Assembly: GCA_040766745.1 (NCBI GenBank)
Contig: JAXGPX010000007.1
Location: forward strand, 1-64,000
DNA from: JAXGPX01 sp040766745
GTDB taxonomy: Bacteria > Bacillota > Sulfobacillia > Fermentithermobacillales > Fermentithermobacillaceae
Length of the DNA stretch: 64,000 bases
Direction of reading: 5' to 3'
The position numbers and the translations under genes are program-made. The notes under the pieces were generated by a model, which ran no database searches, had not been told where the DNA came from, and saw nothing but the letters and a program-made list of their open reading frames with translations. This document shows, piece after piece, positions 51,982-61,267 of this stretch (positions are counted from its first letter, which is position 1; each line of letters starts with the position of its first letter).

Positions 51982-52791
51982 GTGGAGAATACCATTATAG
52001 ATAACACATCTTCAGACAGCGTTGTTATGGATACGATCATGAACCGGGCCACTGTAAGGTCGTTCCTTGACCGGGATGTTTCCGACGAGATTATCTGGAA
52101 ATTGGCCCGGGCAGCCCAGCAAGCCCCGTTTACCGGACAGATGTATGCAATGATATATACTCGCGATAGCGAGAAGAAAGAGGCCCTTTCCAAATACCTC
52201 GGAGGGTTTATAAAGAACGCCCCGGTGTTTGTGCTATTTTGCATTGATTTCAGGAAACTTGAGAAATTTATAGCCTACAAAGAGAGAGAGAACAAGGCCA
52301 ACGATACTCAGATGCTGTTTCTGGGAATTCAAGATGTCTCATATGCCGCTATGAACTTTGTTCTTGGCGCAGAGGCAATGGGCCTGGGCACCTGCTTTTT
52401 CGGAGGGGCTCCGATGATAGCACCGGTTCTGTCAGATATGTTCGAACTACCTGATCGGGTTTATCCGCTAGTAGGAATGGTGATCGGATATCCGGCTAAG
52501 AGGCCTGCACCAAGGCCTAGAATACCAACTTCATGTGTGCTGTTTAAAGACAAGTACAAGGATCTCACAGAACGTGACGTTAAGCATGCCCTGGAATTGA
52601 TGGACGCAGGCCTCATTCGAGAGGGTTACTACCAGCGCCTCAACGCAAAAATCCAAAAGCCTGAAGAGGGCCAGGATGATATAGGCTATGACCGGTACGG
52701 GTGGGGTGAGCATATTTCAAGGAAGTATGCAAGGCAGGACTCGTCTGACAGGCTAAAGGCCATGTTGAAATCAAAAGGCATTATTATCTGA
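51982..52791 (+). CDS. Nitroreductase family flavoprotein
   Basis: The GTG start follows GAGGAGG by ten bases; the product is 269 residues. FMN contacts are typical: NRATVRSFLDRDV near the start, AARQAP-like AAQQAPFTGQ, and GLGTCFFGGAPMIA in the second half. The length and the C-terminal extension fit the NfsA/FRP branch. It likely reduces nitroaromatic compounds, quinones or flavins with NAD(P)H. It is monocistronic. Confidence 0.9.
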   Translation: MENTIIDNTSSDSVVMDTIMNRATVRSFLDRDVSDEIIWKLARAAQQAPFTGQMYAMIYTRDSEKKEALSKYLGGFIKNAPVFVLFCIDFRKLEKFIAYKERENKANDTQMLFLGIQDVSYAAMNFVLGAEAMGLGTCFFGGAPMIAPVLSDMFELPDRVYPLVGMVIGYPAKRPAPRPRIPTSCVLFKDKYKDLTERDVKHALELMDAGLIREGYYQRLNAKIQKPEEGQDDIGYDRYGWGEHISRKYARQDSSDRLKAMLKSKGIII

Positions 52792-52836
52792 GCCAAATTG
52801 ATAGAGATGAGCTCCTGGTTGCGATAGAAGTTAGTT

Positions 52837-53646
52837 CTATTTGTGATTGCCGTGTGCTTTTAAGTGGCGCACTTCGTAAATCAAGCCGGCAATCAATACA
52901 ATCGTAAACGCAGCAGAACTTGCAATAGCGCCCGGAGTGCCGGCAAAAATGCTCTGGGCCACTGAAAGGTTGGCTATTGACGGGGTCTCCAGGTGGTTCA
53001 GATGGCTGAACAAGATGCCCTGGGCAAGCCCGAAAGCCATTTCTTTACCTAAACTGGGCATGAGTGAGGTAGCTCCGATAGCCATAAGGCACAGAATAAC
53101 TGACAATATGAAAGAGTTAGCCACAATCAGCCATACGTACGGGTTATGCCAGGACAATATGCCCATAAAGGTGGCGTTCAGTCCAGAGGTCACAGCTACT
53201 GCTGTTGCCCGGCCGAACTTGCCCAAGAGTTTCTCGAGGATGTAGCCTCTGAAAAGAGATTCGCAAAACAGCACTTCCGCGACTACTACCATCATTATGA
53301 GTCCGGCTGATGCAAGGGTTTGACCAAACGCGGCCAGCCCATTAATGATAATACGGCCCTTTCCGGTAGCTGCTACCAGGAGGCAATACCCGGCTACATA
53401 CACGAGGCCTGCTACGGCCCCTTTGCCGAAATTGTTCAAACTTTTAGCGTCAAATCTGATAGGAATACCAATAGTATTGATGCTCTTCTTCTCTGTGAGC
53501 CATATCCAGATCATCAGCAATACGAACAGCCCTATGTATTTTACCGTTTCTGTAAGCAATTCAGGCGTCCTCCGTCCGGTTTGTGGTATTTGCTCATCGA
53601 GGCTCAAGTGCAGATTGATTATAGCATCCCAGAGGGTAACATCCAA
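52837..53646 (-). CDS. CPBP-like intramembrane protein, incomplete protease motif
   Basis: The 269-residue product has eight hydrophobic segments. Motif one of CPBP (Abi) proteases, EExxxR, reads CESLFR (Cys128, Glu129, Arg133), so the first Glu is lost. A His in LAQGILFSHLNH and an Asn in SGLNATFMG match later motifs. It may be an inactive or altered membrane protease, or a scaffold. The TTG start has only a weak ribosome binding site, so the N-terminus is uncertain. It is convergent with the nitroreductase gene. Confidence 0.7.
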   Translation of the reverse strand: MDVTLWDAIINLHLSLDEQIPQTGRRTPELLTETVKYIGLFVLLMIWIWLTEKKSINTIGIPIRFDAKSLNNFGKGAVAGLVYVAGYCLLVAATGKGRIIINGLAAFGQTLASAGLIMMVVVAEVLFCESLFRGYILEKLLGKFGRATAVAVTSGLNATFMGILSWHNPYVWLIVANSFILSVILCLMAIGATSLMPSLGKEMAFGLAQGILFSHLNHLETPSIANLSVAQSIFAGTPGAIASSAAFTIVLIAGLIYEVRHLKAHGNHK

Positions 53647-53977
53647 CAGGGCGCATGGCGACTGTCACCCCATGATAGATTGCCGCCCCATGAGCGGATC
53701 GAGAAGATGCAACCATAATCTAGAGATCCGGCCTACGCAGCGAACAGGCAGGATCTCATCTGGCAGGGAAAGATGCAGATAGGTGAATTCAGTCTTGCTA
53801 TAGGGCAATGGAAGGAGTAATAGGCCTGTTGACGAATTGATAATATATAGAGCGTTAAGCGACACCTGGGCCAAGCCTGTATTGCGTTTGGGAATATGCG
53901 GGCTCACTCGTCGCTGCATTTGTGCTAGTGTTTGCATCCATTACCCATAGTAGACCATCCTTAAGGCGGGGAGATTT

Positions 53978-55264
53978 TTGAGGCGCTTAAGAAGGCTCAG
54001 GTTTTGCGATTACATACCGGATCCAGTCGAAAGAAACAACGCCGTCAACAGCCTTATTGACGGGTCCTTATACTCAATAATGGTGGGACTCACTCAGCCT
54101 TTCTGGGGAGCCTTTGCTGTGCATTTAGGAGCTTCTGATTATATGGTGGGGCTTCTTACGTCGCTGCCGGCCCTTGCTACTCTTCTGGCACAGGTTCCGT
54201 CGGCTCTCCTTGTAGACCGCTATGACAACAGGCTTGAGCCGACTCTGAAATCGTCACTGGTGTCCAGGAGTTTCTACCTGGTTTTTGCCTTCCTTGCGTT
54301 TGCCCCTTTGCCACTGAATGTGCGGGCATGGGTTTTCATTGTGTCATTTGCTTTGATGAATTTCCCGGGGACCATGTGCGGCATTGCGTGGACAGCCATG
54401 ATGGGTGAGATGTTCACTCCCAGGCTCAGGGCAAGGATATTTGCTGAAAGAAACATGGTTGCGACCCTTGTATCATTAATTGCAACTGTGGTCGCAGGGC
54501 GGCTGCTTGACCTTCTGCCCTGGCCTTCAAACTATACTGTTCTTTACTTGCTTGGCTACGGGTTTGTAATGGGTTCCTGGTACTACCTAACGCGGCTCAA
54601 GGAAAAACCCCTTTCCCACGAGGGGCGAAGAGATGCTCCAGCAGGGCTTAAGGCATTCTATGCGGCGTGGAAAGATAAGAGTTTTGTGAAATTCATTGGG
54701 TCTGTTTTCGTCATTTACATAGGATTTCACCTTACTGCAGCTCTATGGACCATTCTGTGGGTGAAGATGATGGGGCTATCAAACACCTGGATAGGCATGT
54801 TTTCGACTGCATCAGGCATCATGTCTTTTCTTACCTATAAGCAGTGGGGAAGGTGGAGCGAGAAATACGGGAATCAAAAGGTGCTCTTGGCAACTACAGC
54901 GGCACATGTATTGTTTCCCTTAATTTATTCCCACTTCAGGTCACCCTATGTTTTCGTTGCGATAAATGCATTTGCCGGATTCTTTGGTGCAGGTTTCAAC
55001 CTATCCATATTCAACGGGTTGCTTGATGTTTCTCCTGATGCTGCCAGGCCTACGTATGTTGCTTTGTACAACATAGTACTGGGGCTTTCAGGTTTCATAT
55101 GGCCGTTAGTAGGTGTGTCTATGTATAGAGCCATAGGAATGACTCTTACTTTGGACCTGGTTTTTGTAATTCGCATTCTGGTAACCTTGGCTGCAGGACT
55201 GCTTCTTGCTGATAAGATAAAGGAAAGGCAGGATACGGATAGGCAGGATACGGATAGGGAGTGA
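53978..55264 (+). CDS. MFS transporter
   Basis: The TTG start at 53978 follows GGGGAGA; the product is 428 residues. It has 12 predicted helices in two halves. A helix-2/3 loop DRYDNRLEPTLKSS stands in place of the usual GxxxDRxGRR, and GVSMYRAIGMTL lies near the end. The tail ends in a duplicated QDTDR unit encoded by 15-bp repeats. The nagA gene follows after five bases, so the transporter may bring in or export an amino sugar or peptide derivative. Confidence 0.87.
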   Translation: MRRLRRLRFCDYIPDPVERNNAVNSLIDGSLYSIMVGLTQPFWGAFAVHLGASDYMVGLLTSLPALATLLAQVPSALLVDRYDNRLEPTLKSSLVSRSFYLVFAFLAFAPLPLNVRAWVFIVSFALMNFPGTMCGIAWTAMMGEMFTPRLRARIFAERNMVATLVSLIATVVAGRLLDLLPWPSNYTVLYLLGYGFVMGSWYYLTRLKEKPLSHEGRRDAPAGLKAFYAAWKDKSFVKFIGSVFVIYIGFHLTAALWTILWVKMMGLSNTWIGMFSTASGIMSFLTYKQWGRWSEKYGNQKVLLATTAAHVLFPLIYSHFRSPYVFVAINAFAGFFGAGFNLSIFNGLLDVSPDAARPTYVALYNIVLGLSGFIWPLVGVSMYRAIGMTLTLDLVFVIRILVTLAAGLLLADKIKERQDTDRQDTDRE

Positions 55265-55269
55265 TTTGT

Positions 55270-56496
55270 GTGTTCCCGGAGAACACTCAACCAGATGAAA
55301 ACAAGGATAGGACTACAGTGTTTCTGTCCACAAGAATATATCCAGGCGATGGCGCGCCTTTCAGCGGACATGTCAAAGTGTCAGGCACCAAGATCGTTGA
55401 TGCAGGCCCTGGTAGGCCAAAAGAGGTAACAGATAGCCCTGGCCAGGATGAGGCGGGCAACATAGTGGACCTTGGTGATAATATTGTTATCCCCGGGCTT
55501 ATCGATCTCCACATTCACGGTTCATATGGGTTTGACGTGGCTTCTCAGGATCCTGAGGCTATTTCTGCAATGGCACGGTATCTGGCCGGGACCGGTACTA
55601 CCGCTTTTTTGCCGACCCTTGGAGCCATGCCGGTAGATCTCACTTGTGAAATCGTGGAACGCGTCAGCAGACTCGTTGGCAAAAACAGGCACACAGGCGC
55701 CGAAATCCTCGGGTTGCACTTAGAGGGGCCGTTTCTCAACCCACTCAAAAAGGGAGCCATGCGTGAAGAGTACCTTTTGGAGCCTTCCGTAGGACTCATG
55801 TCCAGGTGGTTTGAACTCAGCAAGGGTTCATTGAACCACGTGGCCATTGCCCCGGAGCTTCCTGGGGCACAGGAGGTAATTTCATTCCTTGCAGGCAGGA
55901 AAGTGGCCGTTGCTGCAGGCCATACCATGGCAACATATGAGCAGGCTTTGGATTCAATATCCTGGGGTGTTACAGTAGCCAATCACACGTACAACGCCAT
56001 GAGAGAGTTTCGCCATAGGGATCCGGGCATCCTTGGAGCAGTATTTACTGACAACAGAATATGGGCAGAACTCTTATGTGATGGAATTCACGTGCATCCT
56101 GCAGCGGTTTTGACTGTTCTGGCTGCCAAAGGCCTGGACAAGGCCTATCTCGTATCTGATGCACTGACGCCGGCAGGCCTGCCGCCAGGGCAATATAGTT
56201 CCCTTGGCCATGGTATTATGGTTGATGAAGACGGAAAAGCGTATTTGGATAACGGTACTTTGGCAGGCAGCACAGCCACGCTGTTGGACTGCTTGAAAAA
56301 CGTCGTGTGTTGGACGCAACGTCCATTAGAGGATGTGCTTCCTTTGGCTGCCTTGAACCCGGCTAAGGTAGCAGGTGTGGCTAACAGAAAAGGGTCTTTG
56401 GCAAGCGGGAAAGATGCAGATTTTGTTGTATTGGACAGTGAGTATAATGTGATTCTCACTGTAGTTAATGGAGAGTGTAGAGAACCTAATACTTGA
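55270..56496 (+). CDS. nagA: N-acetylglucosamine-6-phosphate deacetylase
   Basis: The GTG at 55270 is eight bases after AGGGAG; the GTG at 55261 overlaps the MFS stop (408 residues from 55270). All NagA motifs are present: DLHIHGSYGFD with the HxH pair, HLEGPFLNPLKKGA with the metal Glu, AAGHTMA, ANHTYNAMREFRHRDPG, ELLCDGIHVHP and LVSDALTPAG with the catalytic Asp. It removes acetate from GlcNAc-6-phosphate in the cytoplasm, feeding amino-sugar recycling. It is in an operon with the MFS gene and the small membrane protein. Confidence 0.95.
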   Translation: MFPENTQPDENKDRTTVFLSTRIYPGDGAPFSGHVKVSGTKIVDAGPGRPKEVTDSPGQDEAGNIVDLGDNIVIPGLIDLHIHGSYGFDVASQDPEAISAMARYLAGTGTTAFLPTLGAMPVDLTCEIVERVSRLVGKNRHTGAEILGLHLEGPFLNPLKKGAMREEYLLEPSVGLMSRWFELSKGSLNHVAIAPELPGAQEVISFLAGRKVAVAAGHTMATYEQALDSISWGVTVANHTYNAMREFRHRDPGILGAVFTDNRIWAELLCDGIHVHPAAVLTVLAAKGLDKAYLVSDALTPAGLPPGQYSSLGHGIMVDEDGKAYLDNGTLAGSTATLLDCLKNVVCWTQRPLEDVLPLAALNPAKVAGVANRKGSLASGKDADFVVLDSEYNVILTVVNGECREPNT

Positions 56497-56518
56497 TTGA
56501 AAGGTCGGTAGTGAATCA

Positions 56519-57019
56519 GTGAAATCACTTGTATATGGGCTTTTTCCTACCGGTTTCGCATTGCTTGTTTCTTACGCCCTGGCAAGGTGGGGCTTTGAGA
56601 ATATGTATTATATGAGCCAGTTGCTTCCGGTTTTCATGGCCTTCTACCTGGCCCTGGCCTGGTTTATCTACCTGAGAAGAACATCTTTTGCATGGAGCCG
56701 TTCCCGGAAGAAGCCCATTGATGCACTGGGCCATCACGAAAGTGATTTGGCTAGAGATCTTCCTGATGACAAAATGTCAGGTGAGGAGCTGCGCCATTTG
56801 CGTAATGAAGCCGGCCTGGTTTTTCCCAGGGAAAGCCGGGCAGGTGAACCGTATGGACATACAAAAAGGGGCCCTGGAGATGAACATGGTAGTGAGGATG
56901 TTAGAGCCAGGGCGAATATTGAAAAAGCCACTGGGATTCTCTTGTGGTCTGCTCTTCAGATCGCGGTTATGGCAACTGTTCTGTACCATTTGTTCGGAAT
57001 AGGTGCCACGTATTACTAG
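56519..57019 (+). CDS. Hypothetical membrane protein in the nagA operon
   Basis: The product has 166 residues: two N-terminal helices (VYGLFPTGFALLVSYALA, LLPVFMAFYLALAWFIYL), a long charged cytoplasmic loop of about 80 residues (KKPIDALGHHESDLARDLPD), and a C-terminal helix (GILLWSALQIAVMATVLYHLF). The family is not recognised. It starts 22 bases after nagA with a weak GGTCGG site. It may modulate the transporter encoded at the head of the operon. Confidence 0.6.
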   Translation: MKSLVYGLFPTGFALLVSYALARWGFENMYYMSQLLPVFMAFYLALAWFIYLRRTSFAWSRSRKKPIDALGHHESDLARDLPDDKMSGEELRHLRNEAGLVFPRESRAGEPYGHTKRGPGDEHGSEDVRARANIEKATGILLWSALQIAVMATVLYHLFGIGATYY

Positions 57020-57137
57020 TGGGCTCCCAGGGGAGGGGGGCCCCCCCACAGGGCCTAGGGCACCTGGGAAGGAGGCGAGAATTCAGCCGCTGCCTTCCCA
57101 AGTTATACTCCAGGCCAACCTGCTCATTTGCGAGTCA

Positions 57138-58112
57138 TTAGTCAAGCCACGCAGCGCTAAAGTGGGCGCCGGTATCCATCATAGCCTTGTAGCGCCTTAC
57201 TTCCTCTTCATTTGCCAGGATGAAGTGGCCTTTCTTAATCTCTACCCATTTTGGCGGATCCTTTGAGTAGTCGTGGCAAGTCTGGTCATATACCAGCACC
57301 TGCTTTTTCTTCTCAATTCTCGGATCAGGAACCGGGATTGCAGAAAGAAGAGCTCTCGTGTATGGATGGAAAGGAGACTCGAACAATTCTTCAGTCTCGG
57401 CCAACTCCACTATTTGCCCCTGATATATGACTGCTATACGGTCTGCAATGAACCGTACCACTGAAAGGTCGTGTGAGATGAACATGTAGGTCAGCCCTTT
57501 GTTCTTTTGAAGGTCTGACAAGAGATTCAGAACCTGAGCCCTGATGGATACATCAAGGGAAGATATGGGCTCATCGGCAATGATAAATTCAGGCTCCATA
57601 ATCAGTGCCCTTGCTACGCCGATTCGCTGTCTCTGCCCGCCTGAGAACTCGTGGGGGAAGCGGGAAGCAAATTCGGGCAAGAGCCCAACCTCTAGCAGGG
57701 CTTCCTCCACCTTGGCCTGTCTGTCTTTCTCATCTTTGAATGCCCCTGTGTTATAGAGGCCTTCAGATACAATGTAGTCAACCTTGGATCGTTCGTTCAG
57801 CGAGGCCATAGGGTCCTGGAAAATCATTTGGATCTTGTGGGTGACTTCCCTGTCTAGCTCTTTTGGTATTACGCCGTTGATCTTGCGCCCCTTGAATAGG
57901 ATTTCTCCTGCGGCCGTCTCATTGATTCTTACTATTGCCCTACCAATAGTGGTTTTTCCTGAGCCGGTTTCTCCTACCAGGCCAAAGGTTTCACCTTTAT
58001 AGACTTGAAAAGATACATCTCTTACTGCTACAAAGGGCTTTTTGCCCTTACCCCTAAATTGTACCCTTAGGTTTTTGACTTCAAGTATTACTTCTCTATT
58101 GTTGTCTGTCAT
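57138..58112 (-). CDS. oppF: Oligopeptide ABC transporter ATP-binding protein, OppF/DppF type
   Basis: The product has 324 residues: Walker A GETGSGKTT (about 41-49), signature LSGGQRQ-type FSGGQRQRIGVARAL, Walker B FIIADEPISSLDVS and the H-loop FISHDLS. A C-terminal Opp extension is present but lacks the four Cys of iron-sulfur-binding OppF proteins. The ATG overlaps the OppD stop by four bases (ATGA), so translation is coupled. It is the last gene of the five-gene opp operon. Confidence 0.93.
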   Translation of the reverse strand: MTDNNREVILEVKNLRVQFRGKGKKPFVAVRDVSFQVYKGETFGLVGETGSGKTTIGRAIVRINETAAGEILFKGRKINGVIPKELDREVTHKIQMIFQDPMASLNERSKVDYIVSEGLYNTGAFKDEKDRQAKVEEALLEVGLLPEFASRFPHEFSGGQRQRIGVARALIMEPEFIIADEPISSLDVSIRAQVLNLLSDLQKNKGLTYMFISHDLSVVRFIADRIAVIYQGQIVELAETEELFESPFHPYTRALLSAIPVPDPRIEKKKQVLVYDQTCHDYSKDPPKWVEIKKGHFILANEEEVRRYKAMMDTGAHFSAAWLD

Positions 58113-59149
58113 ATTCCATACCTCTCGTACTTGGCTCGCATGGCTTTAATGGTTGCAGGAGGCTCCACTTTGGGCGCCCTGGGATCTAAAAGCCATGTCT
58201 TGGCGAAATGGGTTGGGCTGATCTTGAAAAACGGCGGACGCTTCGCAAAATCGATTTTCAGAGCTTGAGGGTTACGCGCTGCGAAAGCATCGCCATGAAT
58301 ATCAGCAAAAAGGTTAGGCGGAGTACCTTTGATTGAGTACAAAGGTTCTCCTTTGACCCCTAACTGGGGAAGGGAAGAGAGAAGAGCCCAGGTATACGGA
58401 TGCTTGGGGTTGTAAAAGATCTCTTCAACAGTTCCGTATTCGATGATTTCTCCTGCGTACATTACAGCAACTCTGTCAGCCACATTTGCCACGACTCCAA
58501 GGTCGTGGGTTATGTACACAAGAGTAACTCCCAATTTTCTCTGAAGTTCCCTGATGAGTTCCAGTATTTGAGCCTGGATAGTTACGTCAAGAGCCGTGGT
58601 TGGTTCATCACAAATCAATATTCTTGGATTGCAGGCAACAGCAATGGCAATTACTACACGCTGGCGCATTCCTCCCGAGAACTCATGAGGATACTGGCTG
58701 TAGCGCATTTCAGGGTTGCTTATGCCTACTTCTGACAGGATTTCTATGGTTCTTGCCTTGGCATCTTCTCCATGCAAATCCTGATGGAGTTCAAGTGCCT
58801 CCTGAATCTGCATTCCTACAGTCCTTAGCGGATTCAGGGCAGTCATTGGATCCTGGAAAACCATTGCGATTTTCTTGCCTCGTATGGTGAGCCATTCCCG
58901 TTCGGTGCGAAATTCGGCCAGATTCTTGCCTTCGAATATGATTTCACCCGAATCGATCCAGCCGTTTGCATCGAGCATTCCGATCCAGGATTTTGTGAAC
59001 ACACTCTTTCCTGAACCTGACTCTCCGACTATTGCCAATGTTTCTCCCTGGTACAGGTCCAGTGATGCACCTCGAATGGCTGTCAGCACTTGTCCGCGCA
59101 GGCTGAATTTGACGACCAGGTCTTTTGTTGAAAGTATTGGTTCGTTCAT
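58109..59149 (-). CDS. oppD: Oligopeptide ABC transporter ATP-binding protein, OppD/DppD type
   Basis: The ATG at 59149 has GGGGG upstream; a longer frame overlapping the permease lacks a site (346 residues). Motifs: GESGSGKSV for Walker A, FSGGMRQRVVIAIAVA for the signature, LICDEPTTALDVT for Walker B, ITHDLGVVANVADRVAVMYAGE. It pairs with OppF to power peptide uptake. It starts 13 bases after the dppC stop. Confidence 0.94.
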   Translation of the reverse strand: MNEPILSTKDLVVKFSLRGQVLTAIRGASLDLYQGETLAIVGESGSGKSVFTKSWIGMLDANGWIDSGEIIFEGKNLAEFRTEREWLTIRGKKIAMVFQDPMTALNPLRTVGMQIQEALELHQDLHGEDAKARTIEILSEVGISNPEMRYSQYPHEFSGGMRQRVVIAIAVACNPRILICDEPTTALDVTIQAQILELIRELQRKLGVTLVYITHDLGVVANVADRVAVMYAGEIIEYGTVEEIFYNPKHPYTWALLSSLPQLGVKGEPLYSIKGTPPNLFADIHGDAFAARNPQALKIDFAKRPPFFKISPTHFAKTWLLDPRAPKVEPPATIKAMRAKYERYGI

Positions 59150-59162
59150 CGTGCTGCCCCCT

Positions 59163-60134
59163 CTAGTAGTGGTTCCGGGGATCTGATGCGTCAGCAAACG
59201 CGTTCCCCAGAACGTAGAATGAGATGGTTATGACTGAGAGCACTACTGCTGGGAAGATCAGCTGGAATCGAAGGGAAGGTGCCATCATTACCCTGCGTCC
59301 CTCGTTCAGAAGATTCCCTAACGAAGGGATATTTATTGGCAGGCCCAGGCCTATGTAGGTCAGAAACACTTCCCAACCGATTGTACCGGGGATAGACAAG
59401 GCTATACGCATTACGATAACTGATACCAGGTAAGGCAAGAGGTTTCTTGTGATTATTCGCGAAGTCGGGGTACCAAGGCAACGCGATGCAAGATTGTACT
59501 CTCTATCCCTGATTATTACAATCTGATTTCTCACAAAGCGTGCCATACCTAACCATCCCGTTGCACACATTGCCACAATCATTGTCTTCAAACTGGGCCT
59601 CATAATATACGTCAGCAGCATCAAGAGAATGGTAGTCGGTATGTTGTTAATAACGTTATAGATTTCTGTCATTACAGCGTCGAGCTGTCTGACATAACCC
59701 CATATTGCTCCTATGAAAATGCCAAAGAAGATTTCCCATATTCCAACAACAATGGCTATGAACAACGAGGTCCGTGTTCCGCTCCATATGCGCGCCCACA
59801 GGTCCTGGCCGATTACATTGGTTCCGAACCAGAATTCTTCGTTAGGCTTTTGATTGCGAATATGAATACCGGTTGCCGGGTCAACGTGTATTTTATTCGG
59901 ATTCTTTTGGTTAGGCAGGTATGGCTGGATGACAGTGAACAATACGAGGGATGTCATCATTACAAGCAAGAATACTGCTGTTTTGTTTTTTATAAAAATC
60001 CGTAACGTAGACCCCCAGTAAGAGTAATTGGAGTACCCTGAACGTTCACCCGCTTCAGGATCATACTCGGCAAAGGTAAAGAGGGCTTGGTCTTCGATTG
60101 CCTGCATAACTTGTTCTTCTTTACGTGATGACAT
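59163..60134 (-). CDS. dppC: Oligopeptide ABC transporter permease, DppC type
   Basis: The 323-residue protein has an N-terminal extension, then six helices. The EAA coupling loop reads RNQIVIIRDREYNLASRCLGTPTSRI, split as RDREYNLASRCLGT. An OppC_N domain is seen at residues 30-100, and NVIGQDLWARIWSGTRTSL follows it. It overlaps the stop of the dppB gene by one base. It forms the channel with DppB. Confidence 0.93.
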   Translation of the reverse strand: MSSRKEEQVMQAIEDQALFTFAEYDPEAGERSGYSNYSYWGSTLRIFIKNKTAVFLLVMMTSLVLFTVIQPYLPNQKNPNKIHVDPATGIHIRNQKPNEEFWFGTNVIGQDLWARIWSGTRTSLFIAIVVGIWEIFFGIFIGAIWGYVRQLDAVMTEIYNVINNIPTTILLMLLTYIMRPSLKTMIVAMCATGWLGMARFVRNQIVIIRDREYNLASRCLGTPTSRIITRNLLPYLVSVIVMRIALSIPGTIGWEVFLTYIGLGLPINIPSLGNLLNEGRRVMMAPSLRFQLIFPAVVLSVITISFYVLGNAFADASDPRNHY

Positions 60135-61078
60135 TACCTGGCCCCTCCTGACTTCTCCAGTCTGATACGGGGATCAACAATGGCCATCAAGACATCTCCA
60201 AGGAAAAGGCCGAAAATCCCCATGACTGAGTATATTAGTACCAATGCCTGGACTAGAGGGTTGTCCTGGCGCTGAATCACGTCAACCAGAAGCCCGCCCA
60301 TGCCCGGGATAGAATACAGAGATTCTATATATATTGAACCGGAGATAGTAAACAGCACTGAAGCAGGTAAGTACTGAGCCATTGGCACAAAGGCATTTCG
60401 CAGCACGTGTTTGACCATTATCTGTTTATCGGACATTCCTTTGGCTCTGGCCAGACGGATGTAATCCTGGTTGAGTTGGTCCACCATATACCGCCTCATC
60501 CACATGGCATAACCGGCTGTTCCGCCCAGGGACATTGAGATAACAGGCAGAACCCAACTGATCACTCTGCCCTTGTCGTAGAGCATGGGTAGCTTCAGCA
60601 AATCTGTTATATATAATTGGATGAAAAGAAGATAGACTGCCGATGGAACTGCATTAATGAATACAACGTAACCGGACCAAATTCTGTCCCAAAACCGGCC
60701 TTTCTCGCGGGCCATGTGGATTCCCATGGCAAGCCCCATGACTAGTGACAAAACCATAGCAGCTATGCCGAAAGCAAACGAAAATGGAATCTTGAGTTTG
60801 AGAATTTCGGATATAGCTACATTGGGACGGTAGATGATAGAATGGCCCAAATTCCCCTTCGATAATGAGACATAGAAGTTCCTAAGTTGGATATACCAGG
60901 GATCAAGTAACCCGAATTTCCTGAGTATTGCTTCACGCTGCTCCGGGGTGAGTTTGTCGTAGCCATCGGCAAAGTAACCTTCCACCGGTAGAAGCCGCAT
61001 TAAAAGAAATACCAGGGTTACCACTATGAAAACAGTGATTAGCGATTGAAATAGCCTTCTGAGGCTGTATTTTAGCAT
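60134..61078 (-). CDS. dppB: Oligopeptide ABC transporter permease, DppB type
   Basis: The ATG at 61078 has GAGAGGG nine bases upstream (314 residues). The typical DppB start SLRRLFQSLITVFIVVTLVF, the loop QLRNFYVSLSKGNLGHSI, and the EAA motif YIRLARAKGMSDKQIMVKHV are present. The C-terminal IYIESLYSIPGMGGLLVD is also typical. An intercistronic hairpin separates it from oppA, so its expression is probably lower than that of the binding protein. Confidence 0.94.
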   Translation of the reverse strand: MLKYSLRRLFQSLITVFIVVTLVFLLMRLLPVEGYFADGYDKLTPEQREAILRKFGLLDPWYIQLRNFYVSLSKGNLGHSIIYRPNVAISEILKLKIPFSFAFGIAAMVLSLVMGLAMGIHMAREKGRFWDRIWSGYVVFINAVPSAVYLLFIQLYITDLLKLPMLYDKGRVISWVLPVISMSLGGTAGYAMWMRRYMVDQLNQDYIRLARAKGMSDKQIMVKHVLRNAFVPMAQYLPASVLFTISGSIYIESLYSIPGMGGLLVDVIQRQDNPLVQALVLIYSVMGIFGLFLGDVLMAIVDPRIRLEKSGGAR

Positions 61079-61188
61079 GGTTTGATACCCTCTCCCGCTT
61101 GCCATATCTCCTGGTTGAGTTGAACCGGCTTTTAGGCTTCAGCCATTTGAAAACCGGCACTTGGCTTTTCCAGAGTACTTAGTAAAAT

Positions 61189-61227
61189 CCAGAAGAAAAG
61201 ACTCGCCGGAGCGGTCTTTTCTTCTGG
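61189..61227 (-). terminator. Intercistronic hairpin between oppA and dppB
   Basis: Perfect 14-bp arms CCAGAAGAAAAGAC (61189-61202) and GTCTTTTCTTCTGG (61214-61227) enclose an 11-base loop. On the minus strand ATTTTACT follows. It lies after the oppA stop and 110 bases before dppB, the usual place for a partial terminator or mRNA stabiliser. Confidence 0.8.
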
Positions 61228-61267
61228 TATTGAGTCCATTTACCTAAGAGAAATCCAAGATTTCAAT

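Noticed and set aside
57020..57100. Strong G/C-run terminator after the nagA operon
   Set aside because: The G and C runs (near 57036-57050) can pair, but there is no clear stem order or T-run, so I do not call a terminator.
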